Shown one piece after another: positions 8,267 to 16,482 of a DNA stretch of 64,000 nucleotides. Location of the stretch: assembly GCA_021155965.1 (NCBI GenBank), contig JAJNBJ010000001.1, positions 276,906-340,905 on the forward strand, given 5' to 3'. The translations under genes and the position numbers were made by a program. Numbering within the stretch: position 1 is the first letter of the stretch; each line of letters begins with the position of its first letter. The notes under the pieces are model-generated. The model was not told where the DNA came from, ran no database searches, and was given only the letters and a program-made list of their open reading frames with translations. This DNA comes from Flavipsychrobacter sp. (GTDB taxonomy: Bacteria; Bacteroidota; Bacteroidia; Chitinophagales; Chitinophagaceae).

Positions 8267-8785
8267 TCAACGGTTCAGGAAGTATTCACGGAACTCTGCC
8301 ATTTCTTTCAGTTCTGTTTCTATGTATTTATTAAAGAGATTGTCGCCTACCTGTGTGTGCAATGCAGATATACCAACATCTATAAGGCGTAGACCTTCGG
8401 TAGTGAGCAGGATATTATCGAATGCAAGGCCTGCAAGATTTGAAGGGCGTTTAATATCGCGATGAACAAAGCCTGCATTGTGCAGTTCCCGGAGTTCATG
8501 TTCAAACATTTCCCACCACAGTTCCCGTTTTTCTACTTCGTAAGCACGGTAGTCTATCGGGTAAATACGCTCCATCACAAGCATCTCAGCCTGCAGCGAT
8601 TCATTAAAGTCCATACGGATGAAACGGGCAACCAGTCCATTTACTGTGTTGGCAAATTTCATTTTTTCTGCTTCCGAGCCTATATCTGAACGGGTGTCAT
8701 CAATGAACAACTTTGCCACTTCAGTTTCTGAAAGTGCTATTACCCTGTTGTTGGCACCTGATGAAAGGAGGCGGGGATATTTCAT
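8267..8785 (-). CDS. Small protein-kinase-like protein
   Basis: At 172 residues this is far shorter than a normal protein kinase, yet key kinase elements are in order: a glycine-loop-like SSGANNRVIAL (8-18), a VAK motif with Lys25, a catalytic loop HRDIKRPSN (108-116) and a metal-binding DVG (136-138) in place of DFG. The N-lobe is compressed and the C-lobe after DVG is only about 35 residues, so it resembles the minimal lipopolysaccharide-kinase/RIO-like fold. It may phosphorylate a small molecule or sugar rather than a protein; that is inference. It converges with the cyclase gene and reads away from the threonine synthase-like gene 115 bases upstream. Confidence 0.8.
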   Translation of the reverse strand: MKYPRLLSSGANNRVIALSETEVAKLFIDDTRSDIGSEAEKMKFANTVNGLVARFIRMDFNESLQAEMLVMERIYPIDYRAYEVEKRELWWEMFEHELRELHNAGFVHRDIKRPSNLAGLAFDNILLTTEGLRLIDVGISALHTQVGDNLFNKYIETELKEMAEFREYFLNR

Positions 8786-8900
8786 GCATGCTAAGATAGT
8801 TAAATTATCTTTTTCACCTTTTCCTATGTAATGCGATGCGCTCCGTTTCGCCGAGTATTATGAAAAATGGAGACACCGGCGCAGGGAAAGTTGCGTGACA

Positions 8901-10019
8901 TTATTTGCTTAGTATTTTCATGAGGGCTTCTTCCTGTATGTATATATCTTTATATCCGGCGCCGGTTATTACCAGCACTATCGTTTTATTAGCTATTTTA
9001 TCCTGTATTTTGTCTAAAGCTGCAACGGGCATTGCCCCGCTCAGTTCACAGTCTATACTCTCATACTCTGCCAGGTCTTTCGATGCCAGCACCACGCTTT
9101 CATCACTCACTTTTGTCCATATCCCTTCTGTTCGGTCGATGTATTTTTTCACTTTCACGTAGTCGAAGGGGTCGGCTACTGCTGTGGCAGAACAAAGCGT
9201 ATTGGTTTGTGAGGCTGTCATTTTCACCCCTAATTCCAGCGAATCTATTATGGGGCAGCAACGATCGCTTTGTACCACACACAACTGAGGTATTTTATCT
9301 ACAATGCGTGCATCTACCAATTCGTCAAACCCTTTCATGATGGCACCTGCATTGGTGCCAACGCCGCAGGGAACCACTATCATATCGGGAACTTTATGCC
9401 CTAACTGGCTAACTATTTCTCCTGCAACTAATTTTGCCCCTTCGGCCCTCAGATAATAATCTCCTGCAAGGAATGCCCCCGTTCGGCGCACATATTCAGA
9501 TACTTCCCGTTCGCACTGCGAGAAGGTTCCGTCAACATATTTGATCCTGGCCCCGAATTTTTTTGCCGCAGCCAGTTTTGACTGCGGTGTGGCCTGGGGC
9601 ACAAACAATGTAAGCGGGAAGCGTTTTTTTGCACAGATGGATGCAAGGCTCACGCCCATATTGCCTGTGCTGGCGCAGGCTATCTCGGAATAGCCAAGCT
9701 CTATGGCAGTTAAAACTTCCGTTTTAGACCCCCTGTGCTTAAAAGAACCCGTGGGCAGTTCCTGCTCACACTTGGCATATATCTGTGCATTGTATTTTTC
9801 TGAACACCTGGGTAATGGAATAAGTGCAGATTCAGTTAACGGGCTCAGGTTTTGCATGAAGCCGGGCAATTGAAAGGTGCCGGCATGGCCGGTATATTGC
9901 AATTCAAGGGGAAAGCCGTGCCCGCAATGGGTGCAAAAAGATTGTGATTGCTTTACTGTATGTTCTTTGCTGCATTTAATACACTGTACCCGGTAATTGT
10001 CCGTAAATATTATTTTCAT
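8901..10019 (-). CDS. Threonine synthase-like PLP enzyme
   Basis: A 372-residue PLP-dependent enzyme of the tryptophan synthase beta fold. An N-terminal zinc ribbon is visible (Cys13-x2-Cys16 and Cys29-x2-Cys32), as in archaeal-type threonine synthases. The PLP lysine is Lys94 in GSFKHRGS, the substrate asparagine loop is ASTGNMGVSLA, and the phosphate-binding loop is CGVGTNAGAI. These support conversion of O-phosphohomoserine to threonine, or a related elimination/replacement reaction. It is not in a thrAB operon: aspartate kinase is 7 kb away and no homoserine genes are seen, so a specialised role such as a side pathway is possible. Confidence 0.88.
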   Translation of the reverse strand: MKIIFTDNYRVQCIKCSKEHTVKQSQSFCTHCGHGFPLELQYTGHAGTFQLPGFMQNLSPLTESALIPLPRCSEKYNAQIYAKCEQELPTGSFKHRGSKTEVLTAIELGYSEIACASTGNMGVSLASICAKKRFPLTLFVPQATPQSKLAAAKKFGARIKYVDGTFSQCEREVSEYVRRTGAFLAGDYYLRAEGAKLVAGEIVSQLGHKVPDMIVVPCGVGTNAGAIMKGFDELVDARIVDKIPQLCVVQSDRCCPIIDSLELGVKMTASQTNTLCSATAVADPFDYVKVKKYIDRTEGIWTKVSDESVVLASKDLAEYESIDCELSGAMPVAALDKIQDKIANKTIVLVITGAGYKDIYIQEEALMKILSK

Positions 10020-10152
10020 GGAATTAAGTTTACAAAGCCTGTTTCAATAAGGCCACACTCCCTGTAAATAAAAAGAGTGCCGCGAAAACCCAGGTGATTG
10101 CAAGCTGAAGGATGCGCTGAACATTTAGTATTTCTTTGGGAATATGGAAGCC

Positions 10153-10179
10153 ATTGGTGAAGAACACCAGCGGCGGAAG
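10153..10179 (+). repeat. GGTG-AAGAA-CACC hairpin repeat, copy 1
   Basis: A hairpin TTGGTG/CACCAG with an AAGAA loop is followed by the conserved tail CGGCGGAA. Related copies lie at 10714-10747 and 12235-12267. Confidence 0.6.
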
Positions 10180-10486
10180 CGAGGGTATAATTTTCGGAAG
10201 TGCCTGTTTTCGGTTAATAATTTTTAGGGGGTGTAGTTGAAATGCGCTATGGGTGGGTGTTATGTGTTTTGTGTTCATGTCTAAAAGGGTATAAAAGCGA
10301 CTAAGAAACGGGAGAAAATGACTAAAAAACGCCCTTTTGGGTATATTTTAAGTTGTAAGTCATGTTGTGCTAGGGCAGATAAATAAGTCATAAGTGTAAG
10401 TTGCCAGTCATTCAAAGAACTTGCCCCAATTTTTTTTGGAGTTGAGTAAAGTTCATTAATGCTGTTGCTCCTGCCAAATTTAAAAA

Positions 10487-10595
10487 CCATGACGGTACAG
10501 TTTTAGTACCGTGACGGTACAGTTTTCTGTACCGTCATGGAAAATATTTTTTATTACGTATTGCAGTGCGGGCGTGGATTTGCAGGTTTTGAACA
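10487..10595 (+). repeat. GTAC hairpin element, copy 1 (two hairpin units)
   Basis: Perfect 14-base arms at 10487-10500 (CCATGACGGTACAG) and 10527-10540 enclose a second GTACC/GGTAC palindrome, giving two tandem hairpin units. An AT-rich stretch and a G-rich tail (GCAGTGCGGGCGTGGATTTG) follow. The same layout occurs at 61317 and, inverted, at 63740. Confidence 0.8.
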
Positions 10596-10713
10596 TGCAA
10601 AAAACAGAAGGTGTTTTTTGAAGGGTGAAATACATGTCTATGTATCTAATTTTTAAGGGTGTTACAAATGTTTGCAGCAGGTTTCGAAAAGGAGGCTTGC
10701 AAAGTGTTGGGGG

Positions 10714-10747
10714 ATTGCCGGAGAAGAACACCAACAGCAGCGAAAAA
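10714..10747 (+). repeat. GGTG-AAGAA-CACC hairpin repeat, copy 2 (diverged arm)
   Basis: The AAGAACACCAACAGCAGCG core and the A-rich end match the other copies, but the left arm (GCCGGAG) has diverged so that the hairpin is weak. Confidence 0.5.
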
Positions 10748-10921
10748 ATGCTAATAGACTATGCAGGGCGTGAGCAGCACGAATTAAAGCCGTTTATTGG
10801 CCAATTAGGGTTAACTTGCATTACCCGCCATTGTTATTGGCCATATGGCACCTTCCGTGTTTTTATCCAAATCATTTCCCGGATCTCCATACAGTAAAGC
10901 GTAATAATTTTTTAAGGATCC

Positions 10922-12112
10922 ATGCAGAACGAACAAAACAATTCAAAAATGTTGCGTAGCAGCTACATACCCACGGCTGAATTTTATAGCCAGATAATAG
11001 ACAGCTTACAGGATTATTCAATTTTTACGCTGAATAATGATCTTTTAATTAACAGCTGGAGTTCAGGATCTGTAAAGATATTTGGTTATGAAACCGATGA
11101 AATTATCGGTCGCCCCTTTGATATGATATTTACTGAAGAAGATATAAAAAATGGTATCCCCGGCCGGGAGATAGCCGCAGCTTTAAAAGAAGGACGGGCT
11201 ACAGATAACAGGTGGCATGTTTGTAAAGACAAGAGTACATTTTATGCATATGGCCTTGTTTTCCCGTTCACAGGTATAGACGGGGAACTGCTTGGATATG
11301 TAAAAATACTGCGTGACCTTACGGAGAGAAAGAGATCGGAAGATGCGATAAGAAAATATGTAAAGGACCTGGAAGAACTTAACGCGCATAAGGAAAGTGT
11401 GCTGGCTATACTCTCGCATGACCTGCGAAGCCCACTGACGGGTATTGTGAGCATAGTCAACTACCTGCAATCGCACTATGATACGCTGGAGCCTGCAGAG
11501 ATAAAAGAAATGATAGGCCTTTTATGCAAAGCATCGGCCGATGAATTGAATATGCTGGACTACCTGGTAGAGTGGGCAAGGATAAAATATGCATCGGAAG
11601 CATTCACCCCTGTAAAGATCGAGCTTGTAAGCTACATCAGGAGGGTTTTTGATACGTTGAATGAAACCGCCGCCATAAATACGATCAACCTTCATCACGA
11701 AGTGGAAGAGAACACCAGCGTATTTGCCGATGGGAAAATGCTGCTCTCTATTATTCAAAACATAGTTTCCAATGCTATAAAGCATACGCAACCGGGAGGG
11801 AATATCACTATCTCGGCAAAAAGTAAAGATGATAAGATAATAGTACAGGTAAAGGACACCGGCAGCGGCATGTCGGAAGAGATACAGAAAACGCTCTTCA
11901 CGCCACAAATACACGCACTTTCGAACGCCAGGAAAGAAGGCAAGGGCGCAGGGATAGGATTATTGCTGGTAAAAGGATTTTTAGAAAAAAATGGTGGCGA
12001 GATATGGGTAGAAAGCGTGGAAGGCATGGGCTCCACCTTTTATTTTACCTTGCCGGCCAACAAGCCATTAGAGCAGGCAGACAGCACGGGTGAAACAGAT
12101 CAAAATGCTTAA
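10922..12112 (+). CDS. PAS-domain sensor histidine kinase
   Basis: A 396-residue soluble two-component sensor. A PAS domain (about 18-135) is followed by the PAC-type strand LRDLTERKRSE and a short coiled coil, then the HisKA dimerisation helix with the phosphorylated histidine near residue 166 (LSHDLRSPLTG), and an HATPase domain with an N box (IVSNAIKHTQPGG), G1 box (VKDTGSGMS) and G2 box (GKGAGIGLLLVKGFL). All catalytic motifs are intact. There is no membrane segment, so it senses a cytoplasmic signal. No response regulator is adjacent, so it is an orphan kinase. It has palindromic repeats on both sides. Confidence 0.93.
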   Translation: MQNEQNNSKMLRSSYIPTAEFYSQIIDSLQDYSIFTLNNDLLINSWSSGSVKIFGYETDEIIGRPFDMIFTEEDIKNGIPGREIAAALKEGRATDNRWHVCKDKSTFYAYGLVFPFTGIDGELLGYVKILRDLTERKRSEDAIRKYVKDLEELNAHKESVLAILSHDLRSPLTGIVSIVNYLQSHYDTLEPAEIKEMIGLLCKASADELNMLDYLVEWARIKYASEAFTPVKIELVSYIRRVFDTLNETAAINTINLHHEVEENTSVFADGKMLLSIIQNIVSNAIKHTQPGGNITISAKSKDDKIIVQVKDTGSGMSEEIQKTLFTPQIHALSNARKEGKGAGIGLLLVKGFLEKNGGEIWVESVEGMGSTFYFTLPANKPLEQADSTGETDQNA

Positions 12113-12234
12113 GTAAATCCACGCATTGCTCCGATTAAGCACTTAATTTTAAAAAATACCAGGCCGAGCGAGGATTGGATCACATACATAATAAAACCGG
12201 GATAAGGCGAAGTAGTTGAATTTTCTGCGCGAGG

Positions 12235-12267
12235 CTATTGGTGAAGAACACCAACAGCGGCGGAAAA
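12235..12267 (+). repeat. GGTG-AAGAA-CACC hairpin repeat, copy 3
   Basis: Hairpin arms TTGGTG (12238-12243) and CACCAA (12249-12254) with loop AAGAA are followed by CAGCGGCGGAAAA. This is the best-preserved of three copies within 2.1 kb. Confidence 0.65.
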
Positions 12268-12357
12268 AAACTACGTCCATCTTTACTTTTTATTTTTTAG
12301 AATACTACGAACAGCATGGGTAACGGCTTTTCTGTTATCTTTAGATAAACATACTTT

Positions 12358-12939
12358 ATGGGTATCTTCGGTAATTTATTCGGAGGCAAAAAGGATAAGA
12401 ATTTTATACCTACTACCGATGTAATGAATGATGAGGCTTTTTGGTCGATAATTCATCGCTCGTATGAGGCAGCGAAAGGCGATTATGAAGAGCAGCAAGA
12501 GCAACTGGAAGCAGAGCTGCACAAATTAACACCACAGGATATAATTCTCTTCGACAATAAATTCAGGCAACTCTGTGGCATTGCATACAACTGGCAGTTA
12601 TGGGGTGCTATCTATATAATAAATGGTGGATGCGGGGACGATTCATTTAATGATTTCAGGGACTGGATAGTTGCACAGGGAAAGGACTTTTATTTCCGCA
12701 CGATCCCGGACCCTGCAACACTTGTGGATGTGAACAGGGAGAAGCTGGAAGTAGAGTGGGAGGGCATGGGATATATACCAACCGCAGTTTTTGAAGAGAT
12801 AACAGGTGAAGACATGCCTGCCGGGTTTACTGAGAACACAGAGGTAACCGGAACAGAATGGGATGAAGAAAATGATGACCTACAGAAGATGTTCCCGAAG
12901 CTATGGGAGAAGTATTCAAATAATCCATTAGAGTTATAA
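12358..12939 (+). CDS. DUF4240 domain protein
   Basis: A 193-residue cytoplasmic protein. Residues about 22-120 match the DUF4240 layout: MNDEAFWSIIHRS at the start, the LTPQDIILFDNKF helix, a WQLWGAIYIINGGCGDDSF centre and the FRDWIVAQGKDFY helix. DUF4240 proteins are widespread in bacteria and resemble immunity or WGR-associated proteins, but no activity is established. The C-terminus is acidic. It precedes a membrane protein gene by 12 bases, so the two are probably one operon. The start follows the only well-placed ATG before the domain. Confidence 0.85.
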   Translation: MGIFGNLFGGKKDKNFIPTTDVMNDEAFWSIIHRSYEAAKGDYEEQQEQLEAELHKLTPQDIILFDNKFRQLCGIAYNWQLWGAIYIINGGCGDDSFNDFRDWIVAQGKDFYFRTIPDPATLVDVNREKLEVEWEGMGYIPTAVFEEITGEDMPAGFTENTEVTGTEWDEENDDLQKMFPKLWEKYSNNPLEL

Positions 12940-12951
12940 CCTATAATATTT

Positions 12952-13401
12952 ATGGAGCAATTAACCTTTGAAGTACTGAGCAATTACCACAAGCAAGAGG
13001 GCGTGGAGGAAATGGCGTACCTGTCGATAATTTTTACAGTGATATTCGGGCTGTTTGGTTATTTCGGCACGGCTAACAAAATTACAAAGGTGACGCGGTA
13101 CCTTATTGTTGCAACCTTTGTGGTATTTTATGCTACGTTGGTATCTGCATTCTTAGATTCGATGAAAATACATGATGCCCTGCATACAGAAATAAGAGAT
13201 TATATATCCATACACCCCGAAATTTTTGTAAACAGGTCGGACAGGGGGCTTCATCATGCCCTGACGAATCATCTGAAGGGCCAGCCAATAGTATTATACA
13301 CCGTTTTTGCCATTGGCCTTGGGTTAGCCATTGTTTTTGCTTTGCTTGCCATTGGCGATGACCCGGTATTGGGGAGGAGGAAGAAAGCTGATGTGGTTTA
13401 G
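12952..13401 (+). CDS. Small membrane protein of unknown function
   Basis: A 149-residue protein with about three membrane helices: residues 21-40 (LSIIFTVIFGLFGYFG), 47-67, and 115-137 near the C-terminus. Between helices two and three lies a soluble loop of about 45 residues containing several histidines. I recognise no family. It follows the DUF4240 gene by 12 bases and should be co-expressed with it. Its stop overlaps by 4 bases the stop of the antitoxin-like gene on the opposite strand. Confidence 0.7.
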   Translation: MEQLTFEVLSNYHKQEGVEEMAYLSIIFTVIFGLFGYFGTANKITKVTRYLIVATFVVFYATLVSAFLDSMKIHDALHTEIRDYISIHPEIFVNRSDRGLHHALTNHLKGQPIVLYTVFAIGLGLAIVFALLAIGDDPVLGRRKKADVV

Positions 13402-13598
13402 ATAGCAGATAAGTGTTTGAATATTATTCTTCTGCTAACCGTTTTTCCTGTTTTTTCTTTTTTCATCATCATACCTAGCTGTATATCTTCTGCTTGTGAT
13501 GAAGAAAGCTTATTTACGGTTTCTCCAAGCTGTTCGGCTAATGCGCTGAGCAGTTTAAGGTTTTTACTATTACTGCTTTTTATGACAATTGCACCCAT
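13398..13598 (-). CDS. Orphan antitoxin-like small protein
   Basis: A 66-residue protein starting MGAIVIKSSNSKNLKLLSAL, a pattern of short Bacteroidota proteins in which an N-terminal strand (AIVIKS) precedes a helix LLSALAEQLG; these usually sit upstream of a RelE/ParE-type toxin as antitoxins. Here no toxin gene follows on the minus strand: the next minus-strand space is filled by a plus-strand membrane gene. It may be a solitary antitoxin or the remnant of a pair. Assignment is by resemblance to such proteins, not by a motif with a known residue function. Confidence 0.65.
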   Translation of the reverse strand: MGAIVIKSSNSKNLKLLSALAEQLGETVNKLSSSQAEDIQLGMMMKKEKTGKTVSRRIIFKHLSAI

Positions 13599-13733
13599 AT
13601 TACACTTTTCTCAAAGTTACAAAAAAAGAAGGTTATCCCATTGGCAGTGAGATTTACACAGGACGAATATTTATTGTGTTTCATATGTATCTTTCTTCTT
13701 TTTCTTTTAACTTATTTCCACCTGCCTTTTTAA

Positions 13734-13741
13734 TACCTTTG
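13734..13741 (+). promoter_or_regulatory. TAnnTTTG promoter box for dxr
   Basis: TACCTTTG lies 30 bases before the dxr start codon and fits the Bacteroidota -7 consensus. Confidence 0.5.
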
Positions 13742-13771
13742 GGAATTACAACTGATATATAATTATAATTA

Positions 13772-14941
13772 ATGAAGCGACTGGCGATATTGGGGTCAAC
13801 GGGGTCTATAGGGACACAGGCGTTGGAGGTGGTGGCTGCCCATCCTGACCTGTTTGAGGTGGAGGTATTGACTGCGCACCGTAATTCGGCACTGCTGATA
13901 GAGCAGGCAAAAAAGTTTAAGCCCAATGCGGTGGTGGTAACAGATGAGAGCAAGTATAAAGAGGTGAAAGATGCCCTGCTGATGCTGCCCATAAAAGTGT
14001 TCAGCGGGAACCAAAGCCTGAACGAGGTGGTGCAGTGGGAGGCAATAGATACCGTGCTTGGCGCCATTTTGGGCTTTGCGGGCCTGCACAGCATATTGGC
14101 AGCCATTGATGCCGGCAAGCGCATAGCCCTTGCCAATAAAGAAACACTGGTGGTGGCAGGCGAACTGGTGATGCAGCGCGCCAAAGAAAAAGGTGTGGAC
14201 GTAATACCGGTGGACAGCGAGCACAGCGCCATCTTCCAGTGCCTGGTGGGCGAGAACCCCGCCAGTGTGGAGAAAATGATACTCACCGCCAGCGGCGGGC
14301 CCTTCCTGGGGCGCAAACCCAACTACCTGGTGAACGTAAAAGCCAGTCATGCCCTGCAACACCCGAACTGGAGCATGGGCAACAAGATAACGATAGACAG
14401 CAGCACACTTATGAACAAAGGGCTGGAGATGATAGAGGCAAAGTGGCTATTCGGGCTGAAGAATGAGCAGATAGAGGTGGTGATACATCCGCAGTCCATC
14501 ATACATTCTATGGTGCAGTTCAACGATGGCAGCGTAAAAGCCCAGATGAGCCTGCCTGACATGAAGCTGCCCATACAATATGCCATCGCTTTCCCGCACA
14601 GGGTAGCGAACACCTACAAAAGGCTGGATTTTAAAGATTTCCCAAAACTGACATTTGAAGCGCCCGATTATAAAACTTTCCGTAATCTTGCCATCGCTAA
14701 GGATGCGCTGGTGAAGGGCGGCAATGCGCCGTGTGTGATGAATGCTGCGAACGAAATGGTGGTGAACGCATTTTTGCAGAACAAGGTGGGCTTTTTGGAG
14801 ATGAGCGATATGATTGAAAAGACGATGGAGCAGGTGGCTTTTATAGACCACCCAACCCTGCAGGACTACCAGGAAAGCGACCTTGAAGCACGTGGATACG
14901 CAACGGAGTTTATTAAGAAGAGCCAGTTGTCTATTTATTAG
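13772..14941 (+). CDS. dxr: 1-deoxy-D-xylulose-5-phosphate reductoisomerase
   Basis: This 389-residue enzyme rearranges and reduces 1-deoxy-D-xylulose 5-phosphate to methylerythritol 4-phosphate with NADPH, the committed step of the MEP isoprenoid pathway in the cytoplasm. The NADPH loop LGSTGSIGTQALEV is at residues 6-19; the LANKETLVVAGELV segment, the metal/substrate motif PVDSEHSAIFQCL and the flexible-loop start TASGGPF are all intact. Length and motif order are those of the family. The start follows a TAnnTTTG promoter. rseP follows after 131 bases containing inverted arrays of GGTTAA units; dxr and rseP are also neighbours in many other bacteria. Confidence 0.98.
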   Translation: MKRLAILGSTGSIGTQALEVVAAHPDLFEVEVLTAHRNSALLIEQAKKFKPNAVVVTDESKYKEVKDALLMLPIKVFSGNQSLNEVVQWEAIDTVLGAILGFAGLHSILAAIDAGKRIALANKETLVVAGELVMQRAKEKGVDVIPVDSEHSAIFQCLVGENPASVEKMILTASGGPFLGRKPNYLVNVKASHALQHPNWSMGNKITIDSSTLMNKGLEMIEAKWLFGLKNEQIEVVIHPQSIIHSMVQFNDGSVKAQMSLPDMKLPIQYAIAFPHRVANTYKRLDFKDFPKLTFEAPDYKTFRNLAIAKDALVKGGNAPCVMNAANEMVVNAFLQNKVGFLEMSDMIEKTMEQVAFIDHPTLQDYQESDLEARGYATEFIKKSQLSIY

Positions 14942-15069
14942 GTTAATAGGTTAAATAGTCAAGTGGTTAAAAGGTATTTAAAGTAAATCAAATGCCTTTA
15001 AAAATTGAAAACTACGATTGCCGACAACCTAATTAACCTAGTACCTTATTAACTTTTTAACTAATTAAG
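14939..15069. repeat. Inverted arrays of GGTTAA units between dxr and rseP
   Basis: The left arm has GGTTAATA, GGTTAAATA and GGTTAAAAG in tandem (14941-14972). The right arm (about 15026-15069), read on the minus strand, has similar GTTAAAAA, GTTAATAA and GGTTAATTA units. The two arms could pair imperfectly around a central spacer. Confidence 0.5.
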
Positions 15070-15072
15070 TAA

Positions 15073-16455
15073 ATGCATTTAGATACTCTGTTATTAATAT
15101 CGGGCACGTGGATGAAGGTTATCCAGTTGTTCGTGTCTTTGTCTATACTTATAGTGCTGCACGAGTTCGGGCACTTTTTCTTTGCGCGCTTGTTTAAAAC
15201 GCGTGTGGAGAAGTTTTACCTGTTCTTCGATTTCCTTTTTCCGTTTTCAGGCCTGCTGAATTTTGCGTTGTTCAAAAAGAAGAAGGGCGATACGGAATAT
15301 GGTATAGGGTGGTTCCCGCTGGGTGGCTATGTGAAGATAGCCGGCATGGTGGATGAGAGCATGGACAAGGAGCAGATGGCGCAGCCGCCACAGCCATGGG
15401 AATACCGCTCCAAGAAACCATACCAGCGTTTGTTCATCATGCTGGGGGGGATAATTGTGAATGTGGTGCTGGCCATAGTGTTGTATGTAGCTGTGTTTGG
15501 CATATATGGTGAAGATTACCTGCCTGCACGTAATGTAAAATGGGGAATAGCACCGGATAGCACGGCAAGAGCGATAGGGCTGAGAACAGGCGATATAGTT
15601 ACGGCTCTGGATGGTAAGCCTGTGGAGCGTTTTGAAAGAATTGTACCAGATATAGTGCTGGACGAAGCAAAGACCATAACCGTGCAGCGCGATGGCCAGC
15701 CTGTGAACATAGATATAAAACCCGGTACGGTACATTCTATAATTACGGGACAAAAGGGGACCTTCGTAGCGCCAAGGATTCCTTTCATGGTTGGCGAGGT
15801 GACAAAGGCAAGCGAGGCCGAAAAAATGGGCTTGAAAGAAGGCGACAGCATTATGGCAGTGAATGGCAATGTTGTGCGCTTCTTTGATGAATATGACAGC
15901 ATAAAACGATCGTTAGCGGGGCAGGCGATAACGATGACCGTAATGCGTAAAGACCAGCCACTTGAACTGCATGGCACAGTGCCAGCAAACAAAACGCTGG
16001 GCTTTTTGCCGAATATAGAATATGATCGGCATTTTAAAATGGAAACGATAAAGTATAACCCCATACAGGCAATAGGCAAAGGGTTCTCTTATACTTTCGA
16101 GCAGTTTGGCAGCTACTTGCGGCAGTTCAAGATGATCTTCACGTCAAAAGAAATTAAGGCCAGTGAGAGTCTTGGCGGAATCATCAGCTTCGGGAAGATA
16201 TTTCCTGCGGAATTCAATATGGAGGCTTTCCTGAAGCTGACGGCTTTTGTATCAATTATCCTTGCTTTTATGAACCTTTTACCCATACCCGGCCTTGATG
16301 GCGGCTATGTTATCTTCCTGCTGTTTGAGATGATAACAGGCAAGCAGGTGAGCGAGAAGGTAATGGAGCGTGCCACAACGGTAGGTTTGGTATTGTTGCT
16401 TACACTGATGGTGTATGCCAACGGGCTGGATATTTTCAGGTTGTTTAAACACTAA
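15073..16455 (+). CDS. rseP: RIP zinc metalloprotease RseP (site-2 protease)
   Basis: A 460-residue inner membrane site-2 protease. The zinc-binding motif HEFGH is at residues 30-34 in the first membrane helix, and the third ligand aspartate is in LLPIPGLDGGY (Asp409). Two PDZ domains lie between (about residues 165-235 and 255-320), followed by the last helices. RseP cleaves anti-sigma factors or signal peptides within the membrane after a first periplasmic cut; the substrate here is unknown. Length is normal for the two-PDZ form. The start codon precedes a hydrophobic helix directly, as in homologues. The gene is preceded by inverted GGTTAA arrays and followed by the Nudix gene after 27 bases. 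Confidence 0.96.
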   Translation: MHLDTLLLISGTWMKVIQLFVSLSILIVLHEFGHFFFARLFKTRVEKFYLFFDFLFPFSGLLNFALFKKKKGDTEYGIGWFPLGGYVKIAGMVDESMDKEQMAQPPQPWEYRSKKPYQRLFIMLGGIIVNVVLAIVLYVAVFGIYGEDYLPARNVKWGIAPDSTARAIGLRTGDIVTALDGKPVERFERIVPDIVLDEAKTITVQRDGQPVNIDIKPGTVHSIITGQKGTFVAPRIPFMVGEVTKASEAEKMGLKEGDSIMAVNGNVVRFFDEYDSIKRSLAGQAITMTVMRKDQPLELHGTVPANKTLGFLPNIEYDRHFKMETIKYNPIQAIGKGFSYTFEQFGSYLRQFKMIFTSKEIKASESLGGIISFGKIFPAEFNMEAFLKLTAFVSIILAFMNLLPIPGLDGGYVIFLLFEMITGKQVSEKVMERATTVGLVLLLTLMVYANGLDIFRLFKH

Positions 16456-16461
16456 ACCCCA

Positions 16462-16473
16462 CCCCTGAAGGGG
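16462..16473. repeat. CCCCT-AGGGG short palindrome
   Basis: CCCCTGAAGGGG, one of several copies of a short palindrome family in this window (also 29345, 49991, 50044 and 59953). The GGGG lies where an SD for the Nudix gene would be. Confidence 0.5.
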
Positions 16474-16482
16474 CTTTATACC

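Larger units (their letters stand above)
10020..10921. other. 0.9-kb gap with palindromic repeats
   Basis: No convincing gene is visible between the threonine synthase-like gene and the histidine kinase. Short open frames here run through repeats and have no family-like features. The interval holds two copies of the GGTG-AAGAA-CACC repeat (10153-10179 and 10714-10747) and a double GTAC hairpin element (10487-10540) with its G-rich tail to about 10595. Confidence 0.6.

Noticed and set aside
10030..10278. Open frame on the minus strand with a hydrophobic C-terminal stretch after the threonine synthase-like gene
   Set aside because: It runs through a GGTG-AAGAA-CACC repeat copy and has no family-like features; length and position are explained by chance reading through a repeat.
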